Assembly (NCBI RefSeq): GCF_963678635.1
Contig: NC_087066.1
Location: 18,227,275-18,291,274, forward strand
DNA from: Symsagittifera roscoffensis
Taxonomy: Eukaryota > Xenacoelomorpha > Acoela > Convolutidae
Reading direction: 5' to 3'
DNA length: 64,000 nt
Shown: positions 35,961 to 48,030 of the stretch, piece after piece
Layout: every line of letters starts with the position of its first letter
Numbering within the stretch: the stretch's first letter is position 1
Translations under genes and position numbers: made by a program
The notes under the pieces: generated by a model
What the model was told of the DNA's origin: nothing
Seen by the model: only the letters and a program-made list of their open reading frames with translations
Database searches by the model: none

Positions 35961-37618
35961 TTAATCACAAAGTGTTTTTGCATTGATCTGAGCATGAAAT
36001 CGACGAGTTCTCTAGGTTGACAAGTGTTAAAAAAACAAAAGAGAACAAAGTCTCTTCTTGATAAAATTGGAACAACTGTTAGAGAGAAAAAACAAGGATC
36101 CTAACAACCCTGCTACATCTACAACTTTCGAAAGCTACACTCAATAATTTGACACATCGTTTCAATTGAAACACCTCAGATCAAAACCCTACATCTAAAG
36201 ACAGCTCAAATGTAACAACAATATTTAACAATTTGGCCAAAGTTGAAATTATTCTTAAAACAAAAACTCGTCTCGAGCCACAATTAGCTTCTCACGACAA
36301 TTATATTTGTGAAGCAATATACATAGGCAATCAAGGGTGGCGTCCCTCACGCTTGAAGGACCAAATGCTTGAAATTTATTTTAGCTTACTTTCAGCCAAT
36401 CAGAATTGAGCATTCAAAATCTCAAAATCGCGAAAATCTCAAAGTTAAGCAATAAATCCATGACATTAGTGTAAATACTGACCAATTAAATAATAAGCAG
36501 ATGAGTTTTGAAGACTGAAAAATTCGTATGAACTTGAACTCATAAATTTTGATGTTTATCTCAATAGTATTGCGGTTGTAACCCGCAATTTGTAAAATTT
36601 TTGATTATTTTCCACTGACTAAACAAGACTAAACAATTCAAAAAAACCATGAACTCATCCATAGAAACCTGTATGATGGCTCTGAAGTTTTTTTGTTCAT
36701 TTTTTTCTCTTACCAAAACCATGGTCGGAACTTCCTGCGCAATTTATACCACAGGAGTTAGGGAAAAAAACTAAAAATTTTACCACAATCATATTTTTTA
36801 CTATTTGCAAAAATCGGAACCAATATTTTACAGCAAATGGGGGCTTTTTTGGTTCAATTTAGTCAGACAAAAGTTGTTTTAACACAAATCAGTCAATTAA
36901 ACTGAGTTTTTTAGGTAGCCCAACATAATTAAATATTCAAAATATTGTGCAAAGCGTTTAAAAAAGAGGTTAAATCACAAAAAAAAAAATTTATAGAGTG
37001 AGGCTTCCACCAAAATGAAAAATTCTTTTCTTTCATAAAATAAAAAATTGTATCATCCTTAAATTTGCTTAGTCTTCAAAAAAGTTTACTCTGTTATTTA
37101 AAAAATTTACTCGGTAATGATCAGATGATCTGGTAGTTATCATTAATTTTTGATTGGCTAAAAAAAAAAAATAAACAATTTTTATAACATTTTCCACCCG
37201 ATTGTTACAAAAATTTTGGCATGCCAACAATCCAAAGAATACATTTTATCGATAAATTTTTGCTTATGTCAATCCATTTTGAGATAAACTGGTGTTATTT
37301 TTCGAAGTTTTTCATTTTGTTCTAAAATTTTACTTTTCGCTTGTTAAATGCAAACTGGAAAGTTTCTTTTTGTTTGCGGTATCAAAATAATGTTTATTGA
37401 TTGTGTCAATTTTTGAATGCCAATGAAAATCTAGAAGAGCTTCTAGATTTTAGGTTTTTTGTTACTTCCAGCATGATAAGCTCCACTTTAAAAGAGTGTT
37501 TCTACACTTCGACTTGCCATACAAAGGCTGAATACAAATTTTGTATAGATAATATAATCAACCTTTATTTTGTCTGTACGGAAAGTATCTTTTGCTCTCC
37601 TAATTAGGAATTGAACAA
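35961..37618. other. Intergenic, no gene recognised
   Basis: A+T-rich. A partial relative of the 17230/31300 repeat is at about 36716-36750 (CATGGTCGGAACTTCCTG). The plus-strand open frame at 37401-37607 has several cysteines but no splice context or recognisable family, so it is not called. Confidence 0.4.
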
Positions 37619-38033
37619 TAATGCTCGTATCAAGTCAAAACCCTGAATGTTTCGACAGCTCATTAAATAGTCTCGTATAGTTTTTGGTAATAAAAAAATT
37701 GATAAGCTATGAATTCAAGGCAGATAACATCAAAGTGTTAAGTTTTGAGTTTTTATGGAATTAGTAAGACCCATTAGCTTGTCTCAATTCAATTTGGAAC
37801 ATTTATGAGTGCATATAATTTGCCAGGCATAAATAGTTTGCATGATGAAACAAAATATCAAAGTTTTATACCATTAGCCAATCCGCACTTTAGTCTAAAG
37901 GAAGCACGCTCGATTAGAAATCCAAAGACATTCGGATCGCTGCCCATACGCGTTCAGTTTTTTAAAAATTTGTCTGCATAAAAAAACTTATCAAGCATAT
38001 ATATTCCTCACTTTCTTCGAAAATCGGAACAAC
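37619..38033 (+). mobile_element. ~520-bp interspersed element, truncated old copy
   Basis: The start TGCTCGTATCAAGTC...CCCTGAATGTTTCGACAG and the end CTTTCTTCGAAAATCGGAAC match the family termini. The interior is shortened and diverged. Confidence 0.6.
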
Positions 38034-39211
38034 ATTGTATATACGTTCTAATTGATTTTCAATTGCGGCTATACTTTGAAGCTAACAAGCGTAAATTTGC
38101 ATTATATGCTTCGACTTGTTTAAAACTGAGGTCTGGATATTCACATCACGAGCTTAGCTTTTCAATTAAACAATTCAATAAGTTTTTTTTGGCCCGCAAC
38201 TAAATTGAACCTTAAATTTTTTTTGTAAGAAACAAAGTATTTGTTAGCTACGGGTTCAGACAGTAAAAATATTGAGTTTCAAAAATTTTTCAAAAATTAA
38301 ACATCAAACAAAAATCTAGTCTTTTTTAAAGCGCAGCGTTCAATCAGTGTCTCAAACTGTTAATTAGATAGAATTTGACTCAATAAGTACTTAAAACTAA
38401 TTGCCATTTATGAGAACTTTGATTTTTCAAACGAGGGTCTTTTTTTAAGTGCATATTTATCATTGAATCCAAAAAAAGCTGTTTTGCTTGCATTTATCGT
38501 CAATTAATGGAAAAAACAGTCTCCAAACAATGTTTTGCTCTCCCGTGATGAAGACAATTGAAAAAATAAATTTAAAATAGTCGGCAAAAGTTCGTAGGAC
38601 GGTTTTTTTATTTCAAATTTCAAACTTGACGTCTAGGGTAAACATTTTTGGCTTAACAACAAGAAAACGTGAAACAAAACATTGAGGGGTCAATTTACTA
38701 CTTACCATTTGATTTCATCAAATCAACTTTAAAAAACGAAGAGCATTTAAATTTTATTTCAAACTGAAAGTCAAAAGTCAATGTTTACTTTTATTTAACG
38801 TCTTTCCAAATAAGTGTCAAAACTGTGGACTAAACATGACTTAGAACATACTGGAAAATAAGAGTAATGCAACTTCATAAACATTATTTGATTTTTTTTC
38901 TGCTTGTTTTCCTCTTAATCTGTTCAAATCTTATGAGGAAAAGTTATTATTGGGTTGTTTTTGCTTGCTTGTTTTTGGGTTGTGCACCATAAGCAATTTA
39001 TTTTAGGAATTAATTCATGTCAGACTTCTAAGTGTAGGAAACTCAGATGACTTCCCAAAAACTCAATTCTTAGGTAGATGGTGGTGGGGGCAGTTTTTTC
39101 GTTGAGGGGTTGGGGATGACGATTTCTTGTTTTCTTCTAATTCTTCATTTTTTTGAGAAAATTTTATAAGTTTTTTTAGTGTTCTCTGGATAACGTTTTT
39201 TTATTTTTCAG
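38034..39211. other. Intergenic and upstream of the claudin-like gene
   Basis: No gene recognised. The end of this stretch (TTTTTTTATTTTTCAG, AG at 39210-39211) is a strong 3' splice site, so the next gene probably has at least one upstream non-coding exon somewhere here or farther 5'. Confidence 0.5.
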
Positions 39212-39333
39212 GTGAACTTAATATCAAGGCTTAACTAATCCAAGTTGCACTCTTTTCTACAGTATATGGAAAAACTTCCACTCTAATATAACAGCACAAA
39301 CAACAGTTTTAATTATTGTTTTCCTTCTTTAAA
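39212..39333 (+). promoter_or_regulatory. 5' UTR exon segment of the claudin-like gene
   Basis: Lies between the acceptor at 39211 and the start codon at 39334. An in-frame TAA at 39310-39312 closes the frame upstream, so the first in-frame ATG is 39334, with AAA just before it. Confidence 0.6.
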
Positions 39334-40422
39334 ATGTGCTACGAGCCAGTAGCTATTCTTCTGACTATATTTGTTATCGTTTTTGCAATTTTGGGACATT
39401 TCAACTTCGCCTGGACTTATGAAGAGGCGCACGGAGGCTTATGGTTCCATTGTCCAAGCCCACTTTATCCAGATCTCACCCTCATCAAAAATGTTCCAAA
39501 TGACGCAAATGTTTTCACGAGACAGGACTGCCAAAAGTATACTCAACTAGTCGCTCAAAAGTTTTACTTGCAATCATGGGGTGAAATTATCGGCGCCAAA
39601 GTGACATTGATATTAGGAGCTGTTTTGGGCTTTCCAATCCTTATTGTGATTGTATTCCAGATGTTTAACAGGGTTCCTTTCTGGGTCGGAGGTATGTTGG
39701 GAGTTTTTCAGTTTGTCTGTCTTCTCATTGCCGCAATTCTGATGACTCATGGCTTTGTAATTGTCGGTCGAGACCATTTGAAAATAGGGTTTAACACCAT
39801 TTGTGTATGGGTAGCTGCGGCTCTAGCTTTTATCCTAATGATTATTATGTTCAGTTCTAAAAGCAAATGTTGGGATCGCTGTCGGGGAAAAGACGATTGG
39901 GATGACAACGAAGAAGTGGAGAAAGACGGTGAAGGACAACCGAGAGATGAGTCTTCGGCAAGTCGTACGACCCGACCGAGTACAGAGCGCACCTCGTTAC
40001 TCGAGAGCGAGAAGAAAAAGACACTGACTTCGGATCTGGCCTCGCAGTCTGAAAGCGTAGACGAAATGCCCGACGTATCACCATACAGTAGCGACCGAGG
40101 CACCGAAGCTACCGAGTCGCAGAAATCGAAGTCGGTTATTGGTTCAGATGCAAGCGGATCCCCGCGAAGCTCCGTCAGCGGAACTGATCAAGGATCCCGA
40201 AAAAATTCGGATCAAAGTGGGGGATCGACGGGCGCGGCGTCCCGAAGTGCAGTCGGAACAGCGGCGACAACTCGACGCAGCACAAAGCGGCCTGCGACCA
40301 TTGAAGAAGAAAGCGAAATCCTCGGCGATGATGATGCAACAAAAGAGGTATCGAGTGATGTCGATTTTGATTCTTCGGCTGCAGACAGTAAAGACGAAGG
40401 CGATGAAAAAGATAAGAAATAG
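39334..40422 (+). CDS. Claudin/PMP22-type four-span membrane protein with long acidic tail
   Basis: 362 residues in one exon, starting MCYEPVAILLTIF. Four membrane segments are visible: about 6-24, 88-109, 117-138 and 153-173. The first outer loop holds the claudin-family signature W27...GLW(35-37)xxC40 with a second cysteine at C66, as in claudins, PMP22/EMP and CACNG proteins; members of these families form paracellular barriers or act as channel or adhesion partners at the plasma membrane. A C-x3-C pair (C179, C183) follows the last span and could be acylated. The remaining ~180 residues are an acidic, Ser/Thr-rich, Lys/Arg-peppered cytoplasmic tail ending DEGDEKDKK. It lacks the YV PDZ ligand of vertebrate claudins, and the tail is much longer than usual. 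Family membership is well supported; the exact subfamily is not. Confidence 0.8.
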   Translation: MCYEPVAILLTIFVIVFAILGHFNFAWTYEEAHGGLWFHCPSPLYPDLTLIKNVPNDANVFTRQDCQKYTQLVAQKFYLQSWGEIIGAKVTLILGAVLGFPILIVIVFQMFNRVPFWVGGMLGVFQFVCLLIAAILMTHGFVIVGRDHLKIGFNTICVWVAAALAFILMIIMFSSKSKCWDRCRGKDDWDDNEEVEKDGEGQPRDESSASRTTRPSTERTSLLESEKKKTLTSDLASQSESVDEMPDVSPYSSDRGTEATESQKSKSVIGSDASGSPRSSVSGTDQGSRKNSDQSGGSTGAASRSAVGTAATTRRSTKRPATIEEESEILGDDDATKEVSSDVDFDSSAADSKDEGDEKDKK

Positions 40423-42880
40423 GTTCAGTTCATAGTGCGTATCTGAGCGAAACCGCCCTGCTTTAATCGAAAGCTGTTGCAGTAATATGCAAGTACATGA
40501 TGAACAAAGTCTCTTTTTTCAAATATCGATTACGAATATTTTGGGAAACTCGCAAAAACCGGTAAGATATTATCTGTTCAGTGCCAACAACTGAAATCTA
40601 TTCAGAAAATTCAAGATGGTTTCAACGTAAAATGAATTATTCGGAAACAAAAATATCAATTATTGAATCGTCTCAAAAGTATTTGACTCTCAGACTTCTA
40701 GAAATCGTTCATGGATAAATAACATAATAACTATGGACTTAATAACTAATGTTGATTGAGTTGAGTTTTGTTTGATCATAATGCACTGGGTAACTGTATG
40801 ATTTTGATTAATTTACTAATTAAAAACTGAATTAAAAATGAAGAATGTTAATTTACAAGTTTTTCAGGTGTACACTAGCTAGAAGTGCCTGCGCCTTAAT
40901 TTTCCGGCCACTGAGAGAAGGGAATAGCTTTGATTTTGTCTTCGGGTGTGTTTAAGTTTTTTCTACTAAAAACCAGCTATCACAAATACTCATTGGAATG
41001 TGTCGAATAATATATCATAACAAAGCCTTTTCAGTCGTGATCCGAATTACACGTTAAAATATCCAAAGACCATATATTGTAAATGTAGAGAAAAACTGGT
41101 TTGAAATTTTTTATTTTAAATCTAATTTTGAGCGGATAAAAAGACGACCGATTAAGTTTATATAAATTTTTGTTCAATCCGTGAAAACTTAGTTTTCACC
41201 CCTTTTTTTGAAAATTTTTAACGCTTTCGTGGTGGAAAAAATTGAAGATTTTTTGGTAGTTCTAGAAAAACAAGACAAAAAAATAAGATTGTTTTTTTTT
41301 GGTGTTACAGGATAAATGTTAAAAAGCCACGTCGATGCTATCTGCTCACTCTCGAGTTTCGAGGCTGAATTGCGGTATTTTTTTTTTAGCATCGACCAAA
41401 TTCGGTTCGTTCTCCCGATTTGAGCTTTTCCCAGTCCATCACCGTCTCGACTGGGTTTTCTGACTTTCCGCTTGAACTTGCTGGACAATGTGGACACCGC
41501 AGACTGAGTTTTAGTGAGATAAAGTCATTTGAGTTCAGTGATTGTTTGTTCCTCACTACTTTAATTTCAATGAGTCAGGCAGTCCAAACAGTTGAGGAAG
41601 ATCGAAAAATGTTGAACACTTTCTTGTAATTGAATTTTTTTTCAGAAATATTTATTACAGCTTGAATCGGAACTCGAAAAACTTGAACAAGGCGTATTAT
41701 TTTTGTGGTATCTTTATTCAGTTAGAAAAAAAGAACACTTTAAAATTTAATGTAATAATAAACTTAAAACAAACCAAGAAAAACAGAAGAATGATTACTA
41801 ATGGACTTGAGAAATTCAAAAATTGCACCTGGAACCAAAATCGGATAAAACTAACAAGTGCACTAAACGCAAGGGAACACTTTTGAACCAAAATCTTGCC
41901 TTCATGTAACCAATTGATACAGAAAGAATAAAATGCAATCATTTCATTTCCATTTTTTTTTTCAAACAAGACAATTTCTCAGCTCATCTGTTCTCATTAG
42001 AATATACAAGCAGTTGATACAACCAGTATATCAATATGGATTTTTGAAATGAAAAGTTGCCAATAAAACCGATTCAGGAAATCTGCAAGTACAACTAAAT
42101 TTTTGAACTCATCTAAAAAAACGAAGACGTAAAGACTATGAGAAAAACGCAGAGCATTTGTTCAATCAAGGAATTACATGTATGCGAAATATTGAAATTA
42201 CTCTCTAGCGTAATGAGACGAGAACATAAGAATGTTAAGAAGAACAATTTTTTTTTCAAAACAAAAATAAGACAAATCACTTGATACCACTAAAAGAATA
42301 AAATCACTAACAACAACAAAAAATAAACACTAAATAACAAAAAACTAACATCTGTGCGAATACGGAAACTATAAAAGTATCGTACCAATTTCACAATGAT
42401 TATGCATCACATTTTTATGCATTAGGTGGTCTTAATCACAATGATCAAGACAGCCTAATGAATAAAATAGGTGATACCTGTTTGTTTGATTGTAATTAAT
42501 AAAACGAAAAAAATTTAAAAACTTTGAGATATTAAAAAAGAATAATTGGATCTTAAAGCGTGCACCCGAAATAAATATCGTATAAATTGGAACAAAGCAA
42601 TCAAAATAAAAGTATTTTTCAAGAAGATATACCTTAAAAAAGATATAAATAAGATGCAAGAGAGGTGCCAGATTTGCAGGGTGAACTGTGTTGAAAAACG
42701 TTTACTGACTTTGGTTGCAATACCTAGTCAATAGGAGAAATTCTTTTAATGCAATCTAACCCGTGAATTTTGTAATCGATTTTCTGCAGAAAGCATTTAA
42801 AGAATAGAAGCTTATTTAGCTGCTTATTGGCAAATCTGATGGGTAAAAATTTTTTAACCATTTATTGCATCCATGATGAG
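40423..42880. other. 3' flank and intergenic; a doubtful exon near 41.4 kb
   Basis: No AATAAA was found close to the claudin-like stop; an ATTAAA occurs at about 40819. The repeat at 40975-41150 is a relative of 16440-16600. At 41340-41503 both strands have moderately GC-rich open frames with plausible acceptors (minus strand AAAACTCAG before 41503; plus strand TTTTCCCAG ending 41434). I cannot decide whether either is an exon. Confidence 0.4.
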
Positions 42881-44160
42881 AATAGCTAACACCCACTTGA
42901 TTTGCACTGAAAGCAATGAAAAGATTTCATGTTTAATAATATTTTCATATTCCGCAAGGCTTTTATGAATAGGTCGAGCCTTATGACTCTGTTGTAGCTG
43001 ATGCAACCGTCGTGGTGTTCGAATCCCTTTACGGACACAATATGGCCTGCATTATTGCAAGTGGAGCTACAACCTAGCATTGCTGAAATACTACTTGACA
43101 TAACTGCCAGTGTTTTCTGGGCGTTATGCAGACGGAGCAGACAACTGGAGGATGGAGAAAAGCTCATAAGACTGAGAGGAGTTGAGTACAGCGAGGCGTA
43201 CTAAAAATGAGGTGCGACTTATAATGCTGAACAAAATCTGGCCACCCTGTGGAAACTGATAGCAAGTCTGATTTTTATGTTGCAATTGATGAAAACCGTT
43301 TTGGTGTCCGAAATTGATTGCTGATACAATTTGGCGGGTGTCATAGATAGTAGAGCTATAGCTCAACCATCAACCATTACTAGGAGATACATTCATGCCA
43401 GAAGAAAGTATAGTTTGTTAGTGCGGTTATTGGACCGTGCGGACGGATTGTCAACTGCGAAAGCGTTGTTCTTTAAAGGTGACTGGATTAGGGAAGATGT
43501 CTGTCATGCTTCTATTTGCTCCTTAGAATGACTGTGTTAGGGTTCTGTAGCATGTTGGGCTCGATAGAATTATTAAAACTGCTGATAGGAGCACCAGTTT
43601 GGGACAGCTGTTAGCGTGGAAGTGTTGCTGGGCGACCTGCAGGTAGAGCAGAACTTTGGAGGATGCGGAGAAGCGATTGCGAGTGGTATGGACTTGAGTT
43701 ATGTATACTATGTATATAACTCGAGTGGTATGTATACTAGAGGCTATCTGATGCAAACTTCCACGTGTGATCAATTGCGGCTCCATTGTGACGCAACAAC
43801 TGGTAATTGTGTGTATATGGTACAAGTGGGTGCAAGAAAAAAAATTAATTTAGCTTGACTGGTCCCAAAGGGGGTGAGATTAGCCAAGATGTCTGAAAGT
43901 ACACATGAAATGTTAGGATCGGGCCTGGATTCGAGGATTCCAGCAAGATTTGAACGGTTTGAGCGATTTTTCAGGCATTTATGGATGGGTTTTTTATTTG
44001 AAATTTTGAAATTTGAATTACTTTACCAGCTACATATACAACGCCAAAAGCAATAGATTATGCCTGGAGGGAGATCCTAAAGAGCAGTACTGCTCATCGA
44101 GTAGGATATCCTGGAGAGTAAAGAGAAGACAGCCAGCATCAACTCAACAAACAAATTAAA
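42881..44160. other. More GC-rich intergenic stretch, probably decayed repeat
   Basis: Base composition is closer to 45% G+C than the surroundings. Loosely similar phrases recur three times (GATGCAACCGTCGTGGTGTTC, GATGAAAACCGTTTTGGTGTC, and GGAGGATG.GGAGAA). A tRNA-B-box-like GTGTTCGAATCCC lies at 43016-43028. The open frames are short and overlap on both strands, and none shows a motif, so no gene is called. Confidence 0.35.
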
Positions 44161-46997
44161 TTAAAGACTGAAAATAAAAAACAGTTTGTAGAGGTCCTGA
44201 TTGTCTTTTAGGTAAGTTTGAAAAAACTGTTTATAGAGTCTCAAACAACTAACTTCTGACATTTCATGTATATTAACAGGTATCAAGTCATTTTGTTTTA
44301 AATAGTTAAAAGCCTGCACAATTCTAACTGTAAGCGATCTCTGTTTAGCGGTAGTAGAAAATTTTGCCACTTTAATTACGCCTTTCGCTTTGCTCCTGGT
44401 ACATGGTCCACTTTTTTGGGAGTAAATCTGAGACAGAAAACCACTTTTTTTGTTCGATCGCAATTCCATAAACAACTACTTAAACATCTCAAAAAAGTAT
44501 AAATCAAAAACAGTAAGCAATTTGTTTTCGTCCATAATTTCCTTAATTGATTCATATCTACGTTTGAAAAAAATTGCTCTCAAGATTCTTTCTTGTAGTT
44601 TCATTATCTCGGTAAGGTGAGATTGGGATGTATTGCCGTATATTAAAATTCTATAAGTGATTGTAGGATTTACATATGCTTTGTAGAAGCGAAGCATCTG
44701 CTGTTTAGAAAAAACATACCTAGCTTTCCAGACAATGCCACAAAATTTAGTTAATTTTTTGCAAACATGTTCAATGTGAAATTTGAAAGTAAGTTTCTTA
44801 TCAACAAAAATGCCTAAATATTTACACACATTTGTAATTTGAACTGTAGTACCAAAAGCGAAGTAATCTTTTGAAAAGTTATTACCAAATTTCATTGTTT
44901 GAGTTTTACCAGGATTGACACAAAGTCCATTCGTTTTGAACCATTTATCCATTTTACTTAACGAACTATCAAAACTATCGCAACAATTTTTTTTCTGCAT
45001 TGCATATTATAGTATCATCAGCGAATAGAACAACCTCAGATCCTTCAGTAATTTTTGGAAGATCATTTACATATATTAAAAACAAAAACGGACCTAAAAT
45101 TGACCCTTGCGGTACTCCACATGCAATAGAGCGACTAGAAGATATTTTATTATCAGTTTCAACAAAATGCGATCGGTTTGTAAAGTAATTGTTTAGAAGA
45201 CAAAGAACCCGGCCTCTAAATCCGTATTTTTCCAATTTCGCCAAAAGAAGATCATGATTTATGGTATCCAATGCTTTTTTGAGATCAACAAGGCATGATT
45301 GACCAACCAATTTTTTGTCCCATCCCTCTCTAATAAATTCGGTGAATTCGATTAATGCGTCCACGCATGACTTTTTCTTTTGAAATCCAAATTGTTTTTC
45401 ATAAAGAATCTTCTGCTTATTAGCAAAGTTATACATTCTATTGAATATTATCCTTTCGAAAAAAAATTTGCCGAGTAAACTGAGTAAACTAATAGGTCTA
45501 TAATTTTCCAAAGAATCTTTTAAACCTCCCTTAAAAAGGGGAATAACTTTTGCAACTTCTAAGCCTTGAGGACAATAACCACTTTTAACGCATTGGTTGA
45601 AAAGGCTGCAAATTCTTACAGAAATTACAGGCAGCGATAATTTTATAATTTTTTTTATTTATGCCATCATGACCATTTGAACCTTTGTCTTTCAACGTAT
45701 ATATGGCTTTTTCAATTTCCCAGCGAGTAATTTAAAACAACACAGAAATTATCTACATAACCCAACGCTTCTTTGTAATCGAATTCAGGATTTCTCAGTT
45801 TCTCGCCAATTGAGGCAAAAAATTCATTAAAAACATCAGCAGCCAAAAAAACTCGTGTTTTTGGAGTTTCCTTTGCAAAATTCATTAAAGGCCTGGAACA
45901 GCGTTTTCGAATTTCTACCATTTCCAACTTTTTTGTCGTAATAAACTCTTTTTTCATTTCTTATTAACTTGGTTGCTAAATTTCTAGCTTGAGAGTTTTT
46001 CAGTTTATTCAACTCAGTAGGATTTTGTACCCACTTACTGAAAAGCCGATTGCGGTTTTTGAGGATTTTTTGAGTTGAATCGGTAACCCATGACTGTTTT
46101 TGTGATTTCGATTTTTCTAAGGGAGCAAAACGATCAATTGATGAAACTCTGGATTCAACTAACAGACATAATTTCTCATTGGGATCACTAAGCTTATAAA
46201 ACTTTGACAATTTGTTTTCTATGAGGAATAAATATTTATAGATATTATTGTCACGGTAAAGATTTTTAAGATTTCTATAGCAGTAATCTTGATTTTCTTG
46301 CGGATCAACATTCACGTAACCAGATACAATTACGGGAAAATGATCAGAAATAGTTGAATCCAGTGTTTTTACGTTGGTGTCAAAATTAGCAATTAAATGA
46401 TCAATACATTTACTCGATGTTGGAGTAATGCGAGTTGGATCTCTATTCAAAATATGCGCACCACAGCTCTTAATTAGATTAATATAAGAATTGGAAATTG
46501 GCTTGCAATCTAAAGTATCGATATTAAAATCTCCACAAACAAGAAAATTAGTTTTCAAAGCATTTAAGTACAGAAGGTAATTCTCAAAGTGATTCAAAAA
46601 AACCTCATTTTTGCTCTGTGGGGGTTTATAGACAACAGAAATATTAGTTTTGACTGATTTATATACGATAGATATGTTGATGCATTCGAAATTAACCTCT
46701 ATATATATTTAACTGAAAATTCACACCATTGCTCACATAAAACGCACATCCCCCGCCTCGCTGATATTTCCGGTGTTTAGAAATTAAGGGATGGTAGCCA
46801 TCAAGATGATAGAGATTCAGATAATCATTATCACACAGCCAGGTTTCGCATAGCGCAATAATCAAAGGTTTTTGTTCTAACTGATTAATATCTATAACGA
46901 GTTGGTCATGATGGCATCTGAGGGACCTTATATTCAAAAAATACAAAAAACTGTCTTTTAAGTCGCCCATATGACGTTCTTCTACATTTCTCTCCAT
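44161..46997 (-). pseudogene. LINE ORF2: APE endonuclease and reverse transcriptase, disrupted
   Basis: Endonuclease: LNIRSLRCHHDQL, ALCETWL and RGGGCAFYV (46997-46692), then after a frame break VCGDFNID, RITPTSSKCIDHL and SDHFPVIVSG (46597-46300). Reverse transcriptase: ENYRPISLLSLLGKFFERI-like start (45511), QFGFQKKKSCVDAL, the motif A region DLKKALDTINHD (Leu where Phe is usual), CGVPQGSILGPFLFLIYVND and FADDT (about 45020). After a shift near 45000 the thumb continues with CVNPGKTQTMKF and KYLGIFVDKKLTF (45000-44476). One TAG at 44476-44478 then separates the last ~104 codons. Breaks are near 46690, 45900, 45700 and 45000. The element once copied its RNA at a nicked target; this copy cannot make a complete protein. 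Confidence 0.9.
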
Positions 46998-47033
46998 TTC
47001 AAAAAAAAAGAACTTCAGTCAAGTTGATCGAAT

Positions 47034-48030
47034 TTATTTGCTAACGTCCTCTGTTACAGTTTTTTCTATATTGAGCGCTTCTGATCCATTTTCAATATTT
47101 AATTTCTTCGAGGCCTGATTATCAATATTCAATATTTCTGGCGATAAATTCCTCTCTGACCATCTCCTCGAAATACCAGGAGTTGAATTGGTATTTAGTT
47201 GAACACCAGTATGGCGCCCAGTAATGAAGGTTTTATAAACTGCTTGAGGATAGTTGTGAGGTCTTGGCCGGTTTTGACTGATCTGTTTTTTGGCTGAAAT
47301 TTTAGCTTGTTGTTCCACTCCAGCAAGACTATTTACACTTTGAGAATAAAATGATTAATTTGGTCGTTGGCAAAAAACTTTCACTTGGCAGTTATGAGTC
47401 GTTAAAATAAGATTCATGTTATCGCATTTTCTTTTAATTTCCATGTCTGATTTCGGCAAACGTTCATTTATGAACAATTTTTTTCCCTGTACACCCTTCT
47501 GCCCAGATAACATACGCCTCCTTCCGAAAATCTCATCTTTGTCCGAAAAATACACAAATTTCAAAATGATTGGAACATTCTTACCAGAATCCTTGCGCGT
47601 CGGAAGAGGATGACATGCCTTGATAGCTCCCGGTGATAACACATAGCCACCAAAGTAATGGTAAACTAGGTTGCACATGTCGGAAATCAGGTTGGGGGAG
47701 TATGGGTTGAAATCAAAATTCGAAAAAAACTAAGCAATCTTTACTTGAATATCTTTCCTGAAAATTTACTCGCTTTTCGAGATCAAAAACATTGTTTTTT
47801 AAGTCAATTATTTCCTGGGTTCTTTCATTTAATACATTTTCAAGAGAATCAACTCTTGCCAAAAGGCTAGTGATAATAGGAATCATTAATTTAGGGTCAA
47901 TATTGGAATCTGGGGGAAGATTTTTCAATAAATCAACGTAATTTTTTGAATTATTTTCGGCCGTTTTGATGGTGAAGGTCAAATATTTCAAGCAATAAAT
48001 CCGAATCAAAAAGCGCAACAATGAGAGCAA
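47034..48030 (-). pseudogene. LINE ORF1 (coiled coil plus nucleic-acid-binding region), disrupted
   Basis: The N-terminal part (48030-47713) contains a coiled coil, VDSLENVLNERTQEIIDLKN through LEKRVNFQERYSSKDC. After a frame break, the 47678-47355 part has IILKFVYFSDKDEIFGRRRM and KKLFINERLPKSDMEIKRKC, typical of LINE ORF1 RNA-binding domains, and after a stop the C-terminal tail runs 47318-47034. ORF1 proteins of this sort package the element RNA. The frame breaks are near 47700 and 47350. Confidence 0.75.

Larger units (their letters stand above)
44161..48030 (-). mobile_element. CR1/jockey-like non-LTR retrotransposon, near full length but inactive
   Basis: On the minus strand the order is ORF1 (48030 to about 47034), then ORF2 with APE endonuclease (46997 to about 46300), linker, reverse transcriptase (about 45720 to 44700) and a C-terminal region to 44161. 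Endonuclease and reverse transcriptase motifs are intact in type, but frameshifts and stops split both frames. The 3' end probably lies just past 44161, where the minus strand reads CTTTAATTTAATTTG; there is no long poly-A. The clade is inferred from motif style, and a phylogeny would be needed to separate CR1 from jockey. Confidence 0.9.

Noticed and set aside
37401-37607. Cysteine-containing 68-codon plus-strand frame as a secreted peptide
   Set aside because: No signal peptide, no splice sites and no compositional contrast with its flanks.
39316-39333. Upstream TTG start for the claudin-like protein
   Set aside because: An ATG at 39334 follows in frame with good context and places the first membrane segment properly; eukaryotic TTG starts are not expected.
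43331-43858. Plus-strand frames in the GC-richer 43-kb region
   Set aside because: Short, interrupted, overlapped by equal frames on the other strand, and tied to loosely repeated phrases; more likely decayed repeat than a gene.
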